From Timema cristinae (Eukaryota; Arthropoda; Insecta; Phasmatodea; Timematidae), in the NCBI GenBank assembly GCA_039000515.1, contig JBCFYV010011164.1:45589159-45653158 (forward strand): a stretch of DNA of 64,000 nucleotides. Reading direction: 5' to 3'. Shown one piece after another: positions 1 through 13,365 of this stretch (the stretch's first letter is position 1; the number at the start of each line of letters is the position of its first letter). The notes under the pieces are model-generated. The model made no database searches. It was not told the origin of the DNA and saw only the letters and a program-made list of their open reading frames with translations. The translations under genes were made by a program, and so were the position numbers.

Positions 1-734
1 CCAGGATTGTAACTACATCTTCTAGTTACATTTCAAACAAAAGCGGTTCAATGTGAATTTGTTAATGATAAAGTAGAGGAACAATTTAACCAGACAGAAA
101 TAGTTTATGGTTTACTATCACTGTTGAATTATCCTTAGAAGATATGTTAACAAAATATTTAAGTAATGAATGCATTGACTTTCAAGTTGTTGTTTTTTTT
201 TTCTGAAAAGTAGCCTAGTGAACTGTGGATTTGAATTTTAAGTGAATAGAGTTTGAAATGAGTGATCAAGCTGCAAGATTTGAATGCGATATTTTTTTAT
301 GAAAAAAAACAAACAAGAAGCTAACATTTAAATCAGAAAGTTCCTTTTTACAAAGATTGTTCTGGTGAAGAGTGAACCTTTGGTCTCATTGCTGTGTACC
401 AGTTATGATATTTTACAAAATAGGCCAACATATCATATGGACATCTCCTATTTTTGTACTTTGCTCTAGTCTGTTTATGAAGAAAATAAAGAGCTTCAAG
501 TGTTAATTGTTCTAGTCTACTGTATACAATTAAAATGTAATAGAATAATAAAAAAATGTAAAATATGTTTTAATTAATTTCTAGCTGTATAATCCAATGT
601 ACAGAATAAACTAAGTAGAACAACACAATGTTTCGTATGGTCTAGTATAGTTTAAAAAAATCAGAACTTGGTATCAGTAAACTACCGTTTAAATAATTTA
701 AATTAAATTGCAATTAATTTTAATTAATTAAGAA
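1..734. other. AT-rich DNA, nothing recognised
   Basis: No coding frame, tRNA-like box or inverted repeat could be supported here. The stretch is AT-rich with short homopolymer runs. Confidence 0.5.
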
Positions 735-835
735 ATGACACCTAGACCAGGTAATCAAACCCAGGATCTATAGTTTAGCACGCCAATGCTATATCAGTGA
801 GCTATCCAGGATTCGTTCCATGCTCAGGGATTCAG
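735..835 (-). repeat. SINE-F head fragment (tRNA-like)
   Basis: Read on the minus strand this has an A-box-like GATAGCTCACTGATATAGC and a B-box-like GGGTTTGATTACC, spaced as in a tRNA. The body of the SINE is not recognisable, so it is a degenerate head related to the copies at 29.8 and 38.4 kb. Confidence 0.45.
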
Positions 836-839
836 GGTC

Positions 840-2590
840 ATACAATATTTGCTTATCTTTATCAAGATTAAGGTATTTAAAAAAATCTATATTTGAAAGA
901 AGTATAAATGTATTTATTTATTCATTTCCAACCTAAATTATTTCAAAAATATGATGATGTTTACTAGGTGTTTAGCTTAGCCAAATTATAGTATAAACCC
1001 TTTAACTAGACCCCAAAACATTAGTTTATCACTTAAATTAATGTTAATTTACATTTTAACAACAAAATTTAACCGTTTAGATAGAATTTATATTGTTTAT
1101 CATAACTAAGAAATTATAATTAAAGAAAAAAAATCGTAGCAATGTTGGAAGGCTAATTTCTTTTGTCTAGAATGTATTCTACAATTCAGATTCGATATTG
1201 AGGATTCACAGGTAACAATTTTTGATTAGAGATTAAGACTAGAAAATAATTAGGTTTGACCCATATCTAATATATTTACTGTATATACATCTAGCGGGAA
1301 TATTTTCTCAGGATGGAGCAAAACTTACAACATCATCTTTGGTAAAGAGATTTTAAGCAGCTAGCTCAATAATTTGTAAAAAAAAAAACTTCAGTGGACT
1401 TGATTGAAACCCAGTCGAAACACATTTTATTTTTCACGTGATTCAAAAGCAGGTTATTTGGGGATATTTTGATTAATACCATGGTACTGATCGCATGAAT
1501 TGAACTTGTAAACAATAAACAAATGTGAAGTTAATCAACCTCGTTCTTGTTTAGTTTAAAAGTATTGTATGCCTGGAAACCGCTCTTTAGTTGAACTACA
1601 TACATTCTAATTGTTTATAATTGCATAAGAAGGGAAGAGGAGGGGGGGGGGAAAGGGAAATATCAAATTTTTAACACTAATTTGATTAGTGCTACCATCT
1701 GTTAGATATTCATGAGACAGTTCTATAGCACTTTAGATCATGGTTAAAAGAGGTTTCTCTCGTATTTAAATAATACATTTAAGGGGGAACTCCCATCAAA
1801 TATCTAAAATACTTGTACTACTAACCTCCTTAAATCTGATGGTAGTTATTATTTAATAGATTTGTAAATTTTTCTCCTATTAAAATAAAGATTGTTTGTT
1901 ACAACAAAAGTTATTTTGTTTCTGTAAATCCAACCATTTAAAAGATATAAAATATTGAACTTCAACGTTTTAAAATAATTTTTATGATTTTTCTTCCATG
2001 ATTACGCCCAAAATAACTTTTCAAAAATTTTATGTCTCTGTTTTCAAAAAGATTATCTCTTTGGCTATTTCCTGAATAATTTATTGATTTTTTTTTAAAT
2101 ATTAAAATATGTATTTTAATTAATAATTTGAACAAGGGTCGTATTTTAAAAAACTATATTTATTAATTAAAAATAAACTTAAAAAAATATGTAAACAATT
2201 ATTATTTCACCCCCTGCATAATTGAATACCTTTTCACCTGAACAGTTTTCTGAACCAGCATATCAAGTGTTGTACTTTTTAAAAGAGAATATCATTGTTT
2301 TTAAATATGAGTCTACCAACCGGTTGCTGTGTGTGTCTCGTGAAGCCATTTCCTCCACCGCTCAATGACCCGCTAGCTCCCCTCACAGTTCCATAAGGGT
2401 GTGTTGCAACTGACGTCCCAAACTGGTTTTCAAATAGACATTCTTCAGTGAAAATAGTTTTAATGTTTTTGTTTGTTTTTTTACTATAAAAATGCAATAC
2501 ATTTTAAGTAATATTATTTTATTTATTTAGTCCATGTGTAAATTTTTTTTGGTGTTGATATATTTGTGATAGTTTCAAACAAATTTATCA
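840..2590. other. AT-rich DNA, nothing recognised
   Basis: No gene or mobile element could be supported. There is a run of G at about 1641-1650 and many short A/T runs. Confidence 0.45.
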
Positions 2591-2591
2591 A

Positions 2592-2922
<331 letters not shown>

Positions 2923-3289
2923 TTAAAATCGTGCCCATGGGGAACAAAAAACCACCACCCTATAAAGTAAAAAACTCCAAACAAATAAATGAAATAGCTA
3001 TTCCTCGGTAAGTGTTAGAATTTAAATTGTATCTATATCGAATATGAAACAGGTATTTAGATTAGCTAACAATTTATACATCTTCACTCCTAATAGTTTA
3101 ATAATAGTAATAATAAACACATATTTTCTCATTTATAACTTTTCATTAAAAATATTAATAGTTTATTTAATGCAACGTAGGAACTAAAACTATTAAGTTC
3201 GTAAGAAAATGTTTTCATAAATCACAACACTAATAAATATTTTAAAGAGATATTTTATCGAACAATTATTCAATATATCTGAATCGTTG

Positions 3290-3445
3290 GGTGCGCGAGG
3301 TAAGTTTCAGGATCATATTTGGTTTGCTCGTAGCTGGAAGTTCTGGGTTCAAATCTCAGCCACGTGGACCGAGGGCTGTTCTTCCCTAAGTGTTTATCCA
3401 CACTTCCTTCACGCAAATGCGGATACGCTTACTTTAATATATATT
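3290..3445 (+). repeat. SINE-B, 3' truncated
   Basis: It shows the B-box-like GGGTTCAAATCTC followed by the family block CACGCAAATGCGGATAC. The shared 3' tail is absent. Confidence 0.6.
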
Positions 3446-3599
3446 TTCTTTAGCTCTATTCCGTTATTATAATTAAAATGTGTATAACAGATGGATAGTA
3501 TCAGGGCCGGATTAATGATAATAATTTGTTTGGTATTAAACGTATTAATTTGATTATTTGAATTTTTATTGCGTGGGTAAGGAACGGGTCCAACTACTA

Positions 3600-3906
3600 G
3601 TTTTATTTATTTGTTGTATTTAACGTGCGCTTTCTGAACCAAATGATTATATAAGCACACCAGAATTTTTATGAGTGAGAACAAAAGGGCCTAACAATTT
3701 TGCCGGGAAAGATATTTTCACAAACCTTACAGGGTTATCTTACATACCACAATCAACATGGGACCAATGGCTTTACTTTCCCTCCAAAAGAAGTTATGCT
3801 ATGAATTGTTATCACTTGAAAGAAATCCTTTGACCCCGGCGAGGTTTTAACCCACAAACACCGGGCCTTGAGGCGAGCACTTTACTCCAAGACCAGTGAA
3901 GTCGAC
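3600..3906 (-). repeat. SINE-E, near full length
   Basis: On the minus strand a tRNA-like head (TGGTCTTGGAGTAAAG A-box, then a B-box) is followed by a body that matches the copies at 60645-60885 and 61086-61386, down to a terminal block ending in AAATAC. A tRNA-derived SINE is the simplest reading. Confidence 0.65.
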
Positions 3907-4029
3907 CAAACTGCCAGCATTATTATATGATTGAATGCTAAAGTATGAAGATAGCGCAACACACACAAAACCAAATATTGTTCGAGAATAGGAATAAAAA
4001 TATCAACTAAAATCATTCATGGCGACACT

Positions 4030-4258
4030 AGTGAGTACGTAAACTAAATGCAAGTCTCATTTAGTCTAGTCTACTGGCAACAGGGAGATCAGGGTTCAAT
4101 TCGCAGCCGGTCATTCTCGAAATATTTTTTCTAAATGTTATTATTTTATTTCTATATGCAAGTACAGGTACAATTCACCTATATTCTACCTTCATCACCC
4201 CTACCCTATTAACGGGAGTAAGTTTGTATAGTCCGAACGGTTAGTAAGGCAATGAGCT
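4030..4258 (+). repeat. SINE-B, diverged
   Basis: It has the TTTAGTCTAGTCTACTGGCA segment, B-box-like GGGTTCAATTCGC and a decayed tail with TCCGAACGGTTAGTAAGGC. Confidence 0.65.
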
Positions 4259-4704
4259 AAAAACTAAAGTCAAAGAACGTCGAGCAGGACCTTATCTAGG
4301 CTGCTGTGCTCATTATAGGAGCCGGGGAAAACCTTACTAAAATGCCAAATAGCTATTTGTGCTAACTTTTATGCATTTTTTAAATCTGAATATGGTTTTT
4401 CTCATTAAAAAAAACTTTACACGAATCAACAAATTGACGAGCTTTGAGCGTAAAATCACCACTCCTCTTTTGATTAGAAAAGATGTCAAATATATAATGT
4501 CAATAGATATATTGTATTTGTTTATTTCTAAGGGAATTTTAAATATTTCATTGGTATAAACTCATTAGGTAAATAAAAATATTTATGGTTATTTAAAAAA
4601 AGTAAACTAAATATTAGGGCTAATGTTAATGGGTGTTAAATTAGTGAAGAACATTTTTTAAATAACGGCTGTTACCATAAGCTACGGAATTTTTAAAAAT
4701 GTAC

Positions 4705-4718
4705 TATTATTATTATTA

Positions 4719-4765
<47 letters not shown>

Positions 4766-5033
4766 CAGCACCACGTCTTACTACCCGTTCGGGTTATACG
4801 CACTTACGCTAATGTGTAATGGTAGGGTGATTGTGAGATGAAATGAAGGACCTACAGTTTATCGTGGAATCCGAACCACGGTGGTGGCCTGGCATTCCCC
4901 ACATTCACAATATGTCTTGTAAGAGGTGTAGGAAGGGTTTGGAAATCAGATAAATCTGTGCCGGGACCGAGGATTGAACCCCTGCCGCCTGCACAGAAGT
5001 CTGACACCTTACCCCTAGACCACCAGGTCACCA
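4705..5033 (-). repeat. SINE-A, full length
   Basis: The minus strand carries the tRNA-like head (GGTGACCTGGTGGTCTAGGG, then B-box GGTTCAATCC-like), the GTAGGTCC block, the shared tail and an ATT/AAT microsatellite at 4705-4764. Confidence 0.85.
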
Positions 5034-5419
5034 AAATAGTATATTGACTTAGTGTTAACATTTATGACTAATTCCCTTTTTAATTTATTGTTTTACAAAC
5101 TTGTGTGCATTTTATGTATTTGAAAGATCAATTTTATGTTGACAACTACAAATATGTTTTATGTTACATACTGTTTTTGGTTTGACAAATGCTGTGCATT
5201 TTTATTAATTTATTTAAAAAATTATTATTTAAGCAATTTTTTTTGTCACTACATGAACGTCATTGTTCAACGCTCGATTTATTTATCTGACCATAACATA
5301 ATAACTGTCCAGATAGCTAGACATTCTTTTGTGACTAAATATTATATTGTTTTTACTGGGGAGGGGGCTAGAGAAGAGACTTATTTCTAATAATGGTTTA
5401 GGGTGGAATCATCACACTT

Positions 5420-5865
5420 TTATAATTTACTAGCAGGCTGATCCATTCTTTGTACTATATCAAACTATTCAAATTAGGACGTTCAACATCCGGGTGCTAG
5501 CATTTATATAATTACTCCTTGCACAATACCAAGCTGACTAGGGCAATCATAATTTAAATTTTACGCTCAGCGTTCACTCATAAATTTTAAATTTTAACTC
5601 TTCTTATTTTCTGGAGTAGTCCTTCTACCTTTTCCCCAAATTTCAATTTTCTACCAAAGTTAAAACGTCTTTCTTATTTTGACTACCACCTCCAAGTCCT
5701 GGAGCCCAATTTTTAAATTCCTCATTTTGTAAATTTTCCTTGTTAAATGAGGTGGTCCTTCTAAAGATCTTCAAAATTTCAATTTTTCATCCTATCTCGA
5801 AGGTGCTTTGATTTTTCTAAACACACACCTAAACTCACTTTTGTTTTTATTATATTAATAGCATG
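5420..5865 (+). repeat. possible RTE-type LINE 3' tail
   Basis: The end reads AAACTCACTTTTGTTTTTAT then TATTAATAG, which resembles the 3' ends of RTE-clade LINEs (ACAAAC..TTTATAATATTAGTA type). No coding region is preserved. The assignment rests on tail resemblance only. Confidence 0.3.
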
Positions 5866-5869
5866 AAGT

Positions 5870-8800
5870 ACAGCTTTGCCCGGGAGAATAGTTTAGGGTA
5901 ACTAAAATGATTAAAAAGGGTAAAAATTACTCAAATTAATTTTTAAGGGTTATTTAATAAGTTAAAATAAGGTTTAAGTATATAAAAGGGGTGCTAAAGG
6001 AAAAGTGATGGACAGACAAGACGGCATTGCGGAAATCATGTTTTTGGTTTCAGGGGGTCATGAAACGTTGACATTTATCGAAATTTCGAGTTAGATTTTT
6101 TTGACAATCACAATACTAGTAGATATAGATCGTTCCTTATATTTATTTTTGTTATTTTTAAACAGTAAATAAGGTAGTTTTAATTCAATATTTATCTGGC
6201 TTTGGCCTTGCATACAATAGGCCTATATAGAATCTAGTATGAATTTGCTTTTTTTTATTAGGAAACTCAGGGGTTATTTTAATGTGTAGAGCATTTATCT
6301 CTTTTGAAATATGAATCGTAAACCTGGTTTTAAATGGTATATTATGCACTCGACACATCTTTAATGCTTTTTATTTTAACAATCACATAATTAATGTATT
6401 TATTAAACTAGTATTGAGTCTTGGGGGAGACAAATTCCCAGTTTTCCCTCTATTGGGTGTGCCACTGACCTATATATACATATATTGGGTTATATATATA
6501 TATATATATATATGAGTATATAATATCCAAGGAAGAAAAAACAGAGAAATTCTGCACTAGTCTTTTTTTCGGTGGTATAGCTTCAATTTGAGGAAACACT
6601 CAAATTTTCTATGTTAATAGGCTGGCATTTATAAATTATCAGAACTACATTATATCTATTAAAATAACTGATTATTTTTTTGCTTTGAAACATTTTTGAC
6701 AGTATTTTATTTTGTGATAAATTAATGGAAAACTATCACTTTATAAACATTTTCACGTAAATTAAAATGTATAGTACTACACAATCTTACATACTTTCTC
6801 ATTTAGTAACTAACCAAGAGTTGGTTTACTTCCATTGTATATTACAATTAGGAAACAAATTTTCATAATTTGTCGCCAGTAGCCCATAAGGGAATGTCTG
6901 TGCGGTGCACTGTACCATTTATTTATTTTTTCAAACCTCTAAACACTTTAAGCAAGATTGATCCTGCTAATTTTAAAGTATGGTGTTGCGAGTAAAGACA
7001 TGCCTACTTTGATGAGTTTTGTTTAAATCTTTATATTAATTGTATAAAGCCGAAAATGACCGAACTCGATTGAGTATATACATTAATTTGGACACCATTC
7101 GCTTATAAATTGTGGGCAGGAGGAGGATCACAAACCAAACATGTTTGTGTCCTTGTATATTATGTGTGCGTGTGTGTTCAAATACCATACACACACACAA
7201 GTACGATTCTAGAATTGTTATTTTTAATTGTTTAACTTTTTAGAAATTCAAACCATTCTATTCTCAATGAATAGTTCTTAGCTCAGGCTTGAAAAACTCC
7301 GGGCTATTTAAAAAATAAGTTGGGCTATATTAGGTTTTATTGGGTTTGTTGTGGTGTGATTAAAGATCTTATGTATGTTATCTGATTAAACCAATCAATC
7401 TAACATATTAATTAGTGCCTAGACTGTTACTTAAAAAAGATAACGTCCACGCCTAACAATAATATTATATTTTATAAATAATTTTTTTTAAGGAATTATA
7501 ACAATATACATTAGTTTATTAGTAAAATTTGGTTCTTACAAAAGAATGTTTTAAATTTAAATTGTATGTGTATTTATTAAATAGTCAATAACATTAGTTT
7601 GATCTAGTCCTATGTTAGTATGTTTAATTCCATTTCCTATCAATCTACATTTTTATTTAAAGTAATTAATCATATTTTAATTATTAAAAGGAAAATAGAC
7701 TAGCTAATTAAAAAAAAAATTATACAATTGCTTTGTATTCAAAATATAATATTTTGTTTGTTTTTTAAGTGGGTATTTTTACTAAAATCCTATGTGGTTT
7801 TTTTTGGGGCTGGATAGAATTGTAACAACCCTATCTTAGCTAACTCTACTTGCTTTAATTATATGCAATTGTAACAAAGAGCTATTGCATCCATATTATT
7901 TACCTTTACATTTTCATCTTTATTGTTAACTTATATTGTTGACGTGACTCTATATGAAATTTATTTAATTTTATTATAAGACCACTTTTTCAATTACATT
8001 TTTACATACCATTGTTTGATACTTGTAAACAATAGGAAACCCCAAAAACAACATTACTCAATCATTTAAAGAAATCTTATATTGTTATATTTCATTTCAA
8101 CATTAGTTAATCACTAACTTCCAATACTCAATTAAAATAATTTTAAAGATTAGACACTTTACAAAGATTTTTGTTTATTAATAAATAAAGAAGTGTTTAG
8201 TTTGTCATTGGTCTTATTTATAGTTCTTTCCCTAACGCTAAATGACTGGACTTTGTAAATACTATGGGAATTAAACACACATGGAAATGTATTATTTTTT
8301 CACAATTGTTTTGTCAAATACAGTATTGTAAAATTTTACTTAATATAATTTATATTTTTATTGTCTTTTGGTTGAGTGTACTATAATTTTGATCTTAAGA
8401 AGAGTAAATGACTGTCACAAACGTTAGTAAAACTACATTGATTTATTCATATCTCAAGTAATGTAATTTACATCTTTAACTTTCGATATATATTATAAAT
8501 ATGCCTACCTTTAAAATAATAATTAAGTAAAATGCCATCAATTTTGACCACCATTTGTTGTTATGTATTTATTTGTATTTTCTAAATCTGTTCTTCCAAC
8601 AAGAATTAGAGTATACATGGCCAAACGCATTGGGGGTGGTTTTCACCTTTATAGTTATCACATTTCTTTTTTTTTTACATCCTTGTCAGAAGAATGTTGG
8701 TGCATTTCCAATAAACAATCGTTCTTAATTTTAAATTATTATAACTAAAGTCCTTGTATATAATGTTAAAGTAAAAAAAGGGTTTTTATCCAAAGTAGTT

Positions 8801-9330
8801 TTAATTTGGTCTATTATAAATTATTATTAAAACAATTTAAAAGATTTACCCACATTTTAATTTATTGGACCTTTTATTTTAACTATTAACTTTCAATTAG
8901 AATTATTTATTGTATTAATTAATGCATAATATTAAGGTTATCGGCCTACACCTTAATTAGAAATACAAATCTAATATACTATTATTGATAAATAATAAGA
9001 TACTATACTATACATGTGTACACACTGAAATAATGTTGAATGAAAACTACTACAGCTAAGTATAATTTTGAGGTAGAACCCAAATCCGGCCTTCCAAACA
9101 TTAGCCGAGAAAAAAAAGAAGAAACCGACCCTCTACTTTCTTTGTCTCGGAATCTATTTTTGGAAATAATTTATACCTGCCAGTCAGTCAACCCTACAGG
9201 CGACGAGATGTCTAGCTGTACACAAGAGAGTTAACAGAGGGGGAAATGGAATTAAAGTTCTCTACAAGCACGAAGCGTAGCGGATTTGAAACAAAATAGA
9301 AGGTATGGGAGTTCCCTCTTAAGAGCGTTC
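5870..9330. other. AT-rich DNA, nothing recognised
   Basis: No supported gene or element. It contains a short (TA)n run at 6491-6513 and a few CA/GT dinucleotide stretches near 7170-7200. The open frames here are short and have no recognisable motifs. Confidence 0.45.
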
Positions 9331-9334
9331 GTCA

Positions 9335-9790
9335 TTACAAGTCAAAACTCAGCTCCCATCTCGCACGAGGTATTGGAGTAAAAGGGAAAAGAAAACACCT
9401 ACGATGTGCCAGAAATAGGTGCAGTGCATTCGTATTTGAATGATTACTCGAATATTTTAATGGTGATGATGGGGGAAAAAGTGACAAAATGTCTTGTTAA
9501 CAACTACACTATGTTTCTATTATGACAGAATGAAGATGTTTGTGCACAATGCTTAAATGTGAAGCCATTCTAACATGGTCTAAAACGTCCTTATCAATGC
9601 AGTTTTTATCAAAATATCATTTAATATTTCAACAATGTTCTGTATTAGGATCTTCTATTGATTCTTTATCTCCATTAATGTTTAATCAGAAATGATCCAC
9701 GTGCAATAGTGTTCGTGTAAATTTACGATTTCTAGCCGACTGTATCACAGAGTTGATAGACATGTGATGCACGATCTTAATAAAGTATTT
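9335..9790. repeat. dispersed repeat R1, copy 1
   Basis: About 430 bp match, in opposite orientation, the segment at 37175-37600. Shared blocks include CTATTATGACAGAATGAAGA and CACGTGCAATAGTGTTCGTG. I see no terminal repeats and no coding motif, so the class is unknown. Confidence 0.6.
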
Positions 9791-9871
9791 GTTAGAGTAA
9801 TTTTGGGGTTTGAGATATAAAAATTATTGTCCTTGAAACTGTCTGTACACTTTCCCCCTTGTATCCTTATA

Positions 9872-10106
9872 CAGTATCCCCATGGCTTCTTTGGTGCTGA
9901 CTGACAGCTCACAGCTGACTTCTGACAGTCAACATTTAAGTATATACCTAAATTTTGAATATCAGAAGTGACATCTGCTAAACACATATTTTTGCAGATC
10001 ATATGGTTCGGCGTAGGGATTCATAATTTGGTCTGGTAACTTTTCAAGGCCGTCAGCTGTCAGCTGTGAGCTGTCATTCAGCACCAAAGAAGCCATGGGG
10101 CTACTG
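9872..10106 (-). mobile_element. MITE with TA target sites, pogo/Tc1-like, copy 1
   Basis: It has terminal inverted repeats beginning CAGTAKCCCCATGGCTTC and extending about 55 bp, with TA on both sides. It contains no coding sequence. The internal part is the inverse of the copy at 19872-20106. The CAGTAGCCCC start with TA sites resembles pogo/Tigger-type ends. That assignment is inferred. Confidence 0.8.
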
Positions 10107-10109
10107 TAG

Positions 10110-10670
10110 TTAAACTAATCAGTAGCATCTAATGTTCTACATCGATAAGGAGTGAGGTATGTAAGACAATAGTAGGCCTATATTATATTCGTTACCTTAG
10201 TTTAATTGGATGACAGCTCAAAAAGTTAATATAAAAGGTCCCAAATGTATACCTACTCCAACAGCTGGCATCTATCACTTTGGATAACTGTAATGAAAAC
10301 ATATGGTAATGTATGAATGTGATAGCTAACCACAATAATTTAGGCCAATATTATTTATATTTATTTGAGGTCGAGCACAAAACTTATTTATCATCCAAGA
10401 GCCTCTTTGTGGTTCGCCTACACTTAGATACACTCGTAAGCTGCGATGTGTTTGTTTTCTGCTTACTCTGGGAATGTCTGCAAAGAATTCGGAAGACACC
10501 ATTTAAACCGATATGAATAAAATATAAAATAAATATAATTTTTACAAATATGAATCAAATTGATTTGGTTAAAATAATTTTAAAAATAAACTAATTTCAT
10601 ATTTAAATATTGAACGGAAAATCCTGGAGATATACCTTCAGGTATTTTGGAATTGTATATGTAATTTTAG
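10110..10670. other. no feature recognised
   Basis: A short open frame at 10313-10516 has no recognisable motif. Nothing else stands out. Confidence 0.4.
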
Positions 10671-10673
10671 CCA

Positions 10674-10920
10674 CTTCGGTGACCGCATGGTCTCAGGCGC
10701 TACTTTCGTGTTAGACTAGACTGCCAATGACAGAGAGATTATGATTATATTCAGGTCAGGTTTACTAAGTTATAGTTTTTTCCTAAATGGTATCACGATA
10801 TCTTTCTCCTCGCCAGTGTGGGTACTTTTCCTCTAAATTCAACCTTCCTTATCCTTGGACCATTAGAGTATTCTAGTACATGGGTGTATAACCTCAATGG
10901 GTGGTAAGAAGCAACACCAA
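10674..10920 (+). repeat. SINE-B, diverged full length
   Basis: The head TCGGTGACCGCATGGTCTCA, the TAGACTAGACTGCCAATGAC segment and a decayed tail (CTCAATGGGTGGTAAGAAGC) are in family order. Confidence 0.7.
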
Positions 10921-11094
10921 ATAAATGTAATTTGATTTTAAATCTTAAATAAACAATACTTATTATGTTAATACTATTATTACAAGTCTATTACTAAATA
11001 ATTTTGAATGTAATTTTTTTCCTCGCAAACTGTTATAGCCTACTAGACAAAAACTATTAGTCCTAGTTGTTGATTTTTTTTTATCATATACATA

Positions 11095-11300
11095 GCTTGC
11101 ATTAGTCACGATAGTGAAATAATAATGAGGAAGATGGAATTTTAGAGGAAATGTATCACCATATGTTTGGAGGGAGAATGGGAAACCATCCAGGTAAAAC
11201 AACCCTCGATACACCTGACCTGAATTCGAGCCCCAATATCTTCCCATCCCATCTAACACGAGAGTGACTGTTAGACCTCTTGATCACCGATTAGGGCTTG
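11095..11300 (-). repeat. SINE-B, tail truncated
   Basis: On the minus strand the B-box-like GGGGCTCGAATTC and the middle block (AAATTCCATCTTCC-like) are visible. Confidence 0.6.
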
Positions 11301-11349
11301 TTTTAGCTTAATGCAGTAATACAATCATTTTTGTTTTAGCTAGTAGCTA

Positions 11350-11465
11350 ACGTGGCATTTCCCTCCACGCAAATGCAGGTACTTACACCTTTAAATTCTA
11401 CCTTCCTCGTTCCTACACAATAAGTGTAAATATTTGTATATCCCGGAGGAGTAGTTTGATTTAAA
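11350..11465 (+). repeat. SINE-B, 5' truncated
   Basis: Only the 3' half remains: CTCCACGCAAATGCAGGTAC, the middle block and a decayed tail (TATCCCGGAGGAGTAGT). Confidence 0.5.
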
Positions 11466-11469
11466 GTAC

Positions 11470-12530
11470 GGTAAATATGTATTTAGAGATAACTAAAAGC
11501 ACAAATCCATCCCTAAGATCTATTTTAATGGATAGTTTTTACTTATGATCGATCGTGGAGGATTACCCCAGTAGGTAAAGATGTAGAAAGCTCGTTTTTC
11601 TTGGGGGTCCGCTAGAAAATGTTACTATTCCATTCAGTACCTTTAGCCTATCAAAGGCTTTATACTTGTCTCACTATGGGGGTAGGGATGGGTGTACATC
11701 AAATTTCAGGGGGTCCAGAGCCCCCCTCTAACCTCAGCCTTTCTACACCCTTGCTATTTATCATGTAAATCACTGCCTAAATATCCAATTTTCACAAAAA
11801 CTTTAAACTCATCTTCTAAATGATTTGAATTTTAAAAATAAGAATTGTATATAAACTACATTAAAAAAAATGTCTATGAAAAACAAGTATAGGTCTAAAG
11901 TGTTATTCATCTTGTAAAACACTCCTATGATATATATTTAAATGAATCTCAGAGCAATTTTCGAGAAACATATAATTTTCAAAAGTTAGTTGTTAGTTAA
12001 CTACCCCTAAACGATTAAAAAAAAAAAAAAAAGTGTATACAATATTATTTGTCATGTCAAATACACTCCTGCTATCCATTTTAAACCAAATAAATTGTTA
12101 AAGCCATTTTCAAAAAATTTAAAATTATTAAAAATTAGTAGACCTAACCAATAAACAACCCTTAAGGGTTATAATTAGAATTTTAAAAATGTTCCAAGTT
12201 TATACCATATAATAACTGATTATCAGGTTTGAACAAAAGTCCATCAAACCTTTTTGGTTGTGGCACTGACAAATCGAGGGACACACAGAATTTCCAGATA
12301 AACTTTTTTGGGTTCGGAGGAACATTAATTAAAATGGCAATGTTCATCATAATTTCAAGGTCGAGTGTTTTCACGATCACAATATTTTATTTTTATATGA
12401 GAAAGTAAAAACAGATTTGTTAAAAAATAACAAAGTGTTTTGTAAACAAAATCATATTATAAGATTATTGTTATCTTTAAACATTTAAAGCGAATGTAAT
12501 ATTGTTAATATTAGCAGCATTGACATTAAT
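11470..12530. other. AT-rich DNA, no gene recognised
   Basis: There is an A run near 12017-12032. A C/G-rich stretch at about 11685-11755 (AGGGGGTCCAGAGCCCCCCT) resembles one at 60515-60540 and may be the end of an inverted-repeat element. Confidence 0.4.
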
Positions 12531-12534
12531 ACTA

Positions 12535-12775
12535 TCCACGCCAGTGAGAACATGGTCAAGATCATTAAGTCGGATTTGCCGGTGATGGGGACGTCGGGGT
12601 TTGAATTTCGGCTGAGTGTACTGAAGGTTGGTTTTCTTAAATGGTTTCCTCCTATATCCCAAGCAAATGCGGGTATATTTCTTCTACATTCTACTTTTAT
12701 CATTATTACTACAATAGCGTGAGTAGTACCCTACAGATACACAATTTAACCGAATAGGCAGTGAAACGTGGGGTA
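12535..12775 (+). repeat. SINE-B with altered tail
   Basis: It has B-box-like GGGTTTGAATTTC, the AAGCAAATGCGGGTA block, and a tail variant (TAACCGAATAGGCAGTGAAA) that it shares with the sequence at 59.7 kb. Confidence 0.65.
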
Positions 12776-12779
12776 GTAA

Positions 12780-13045
12780 GAAATAAAACACATCTCACCT
12801 CTCTGGTGTCTCTTAGAGAATAGTATTCGCTGGTGGTTCTTTTACTAACCAGGCGGCAAATGAATGCAAGAGCTTGACTAAGTGAATGCTAAGTGGACAC
12901 TAGCGTGGGTTTGCTTGCGTCATCATATGTTATAATATGGAGTGAAAGTGTGCTTGGGATCACACTATCTCTCCACTAAACATTCACTAACGTTCTTGCA
13001 TACCACACTATATCTACGTTCAACTTATTTTTATGTAACTAGCAC
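12780..13045. repeat. dispersed repeat R2, copy 1
   Basis: Sequence between the SINE-B tail and the minisatellite matches parts of 59722-59910, including TTTTACTAACCAGG and the final TATGTAACTAGCACTAAT. The class is unknown. Confidence 0.45.
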
Positions 13046-13304
13046 TAATCCAATAGTGTTCTTACCTGCTGTGTATCGTGGGGAAGTGCACCAATAATGT
13101 TCTTACCTACTGTGTATCGTGAGAAAGTACACCAATAGAGTTCTTACCTGTTGTGTATCGTGGGGAAGTGCACCAATAATGTTCTTACCTGCTGTGTATC
13201 GTGAGAAAGTACACCAATAGTGTTCTTACCTGTTGTGTATCGTGAGAAAGTGCACTAATAGTGTCCTTACCGGTTGTGTATCGTGGGTAAGTGCACTAAT
13301 AGTG
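13046..13304. repeat. 41-bp minisatellite, about 6 copies
   Basis: Units containing TTCTTACCTGCTGTGTATCG start at 13059, 13100, 13141, 13182, 13223 and 13264, exactly 41 bp apart. Alternate units differ at AGTGCACC/AGTACACC, which suggests some higher-order duplication. Confidence 0.95.
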
Positions 13305-13365
13305 AGGTGATGGTGATAGTGACCATGACGATGTGAAATCAATAGAAACACTTAAACCCAACTTA
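13305..13365 (-). repeat. SINE-C, 3' part, split by Harbinger insertion
   Basis: It matches the reverse complement of the SINE-C body at 35.9 kb up to CTTAAACCCAACTTA. The rest of the same SINE resumes at 18040, beyond the Harbinger cluster. Confidence 0.75.
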
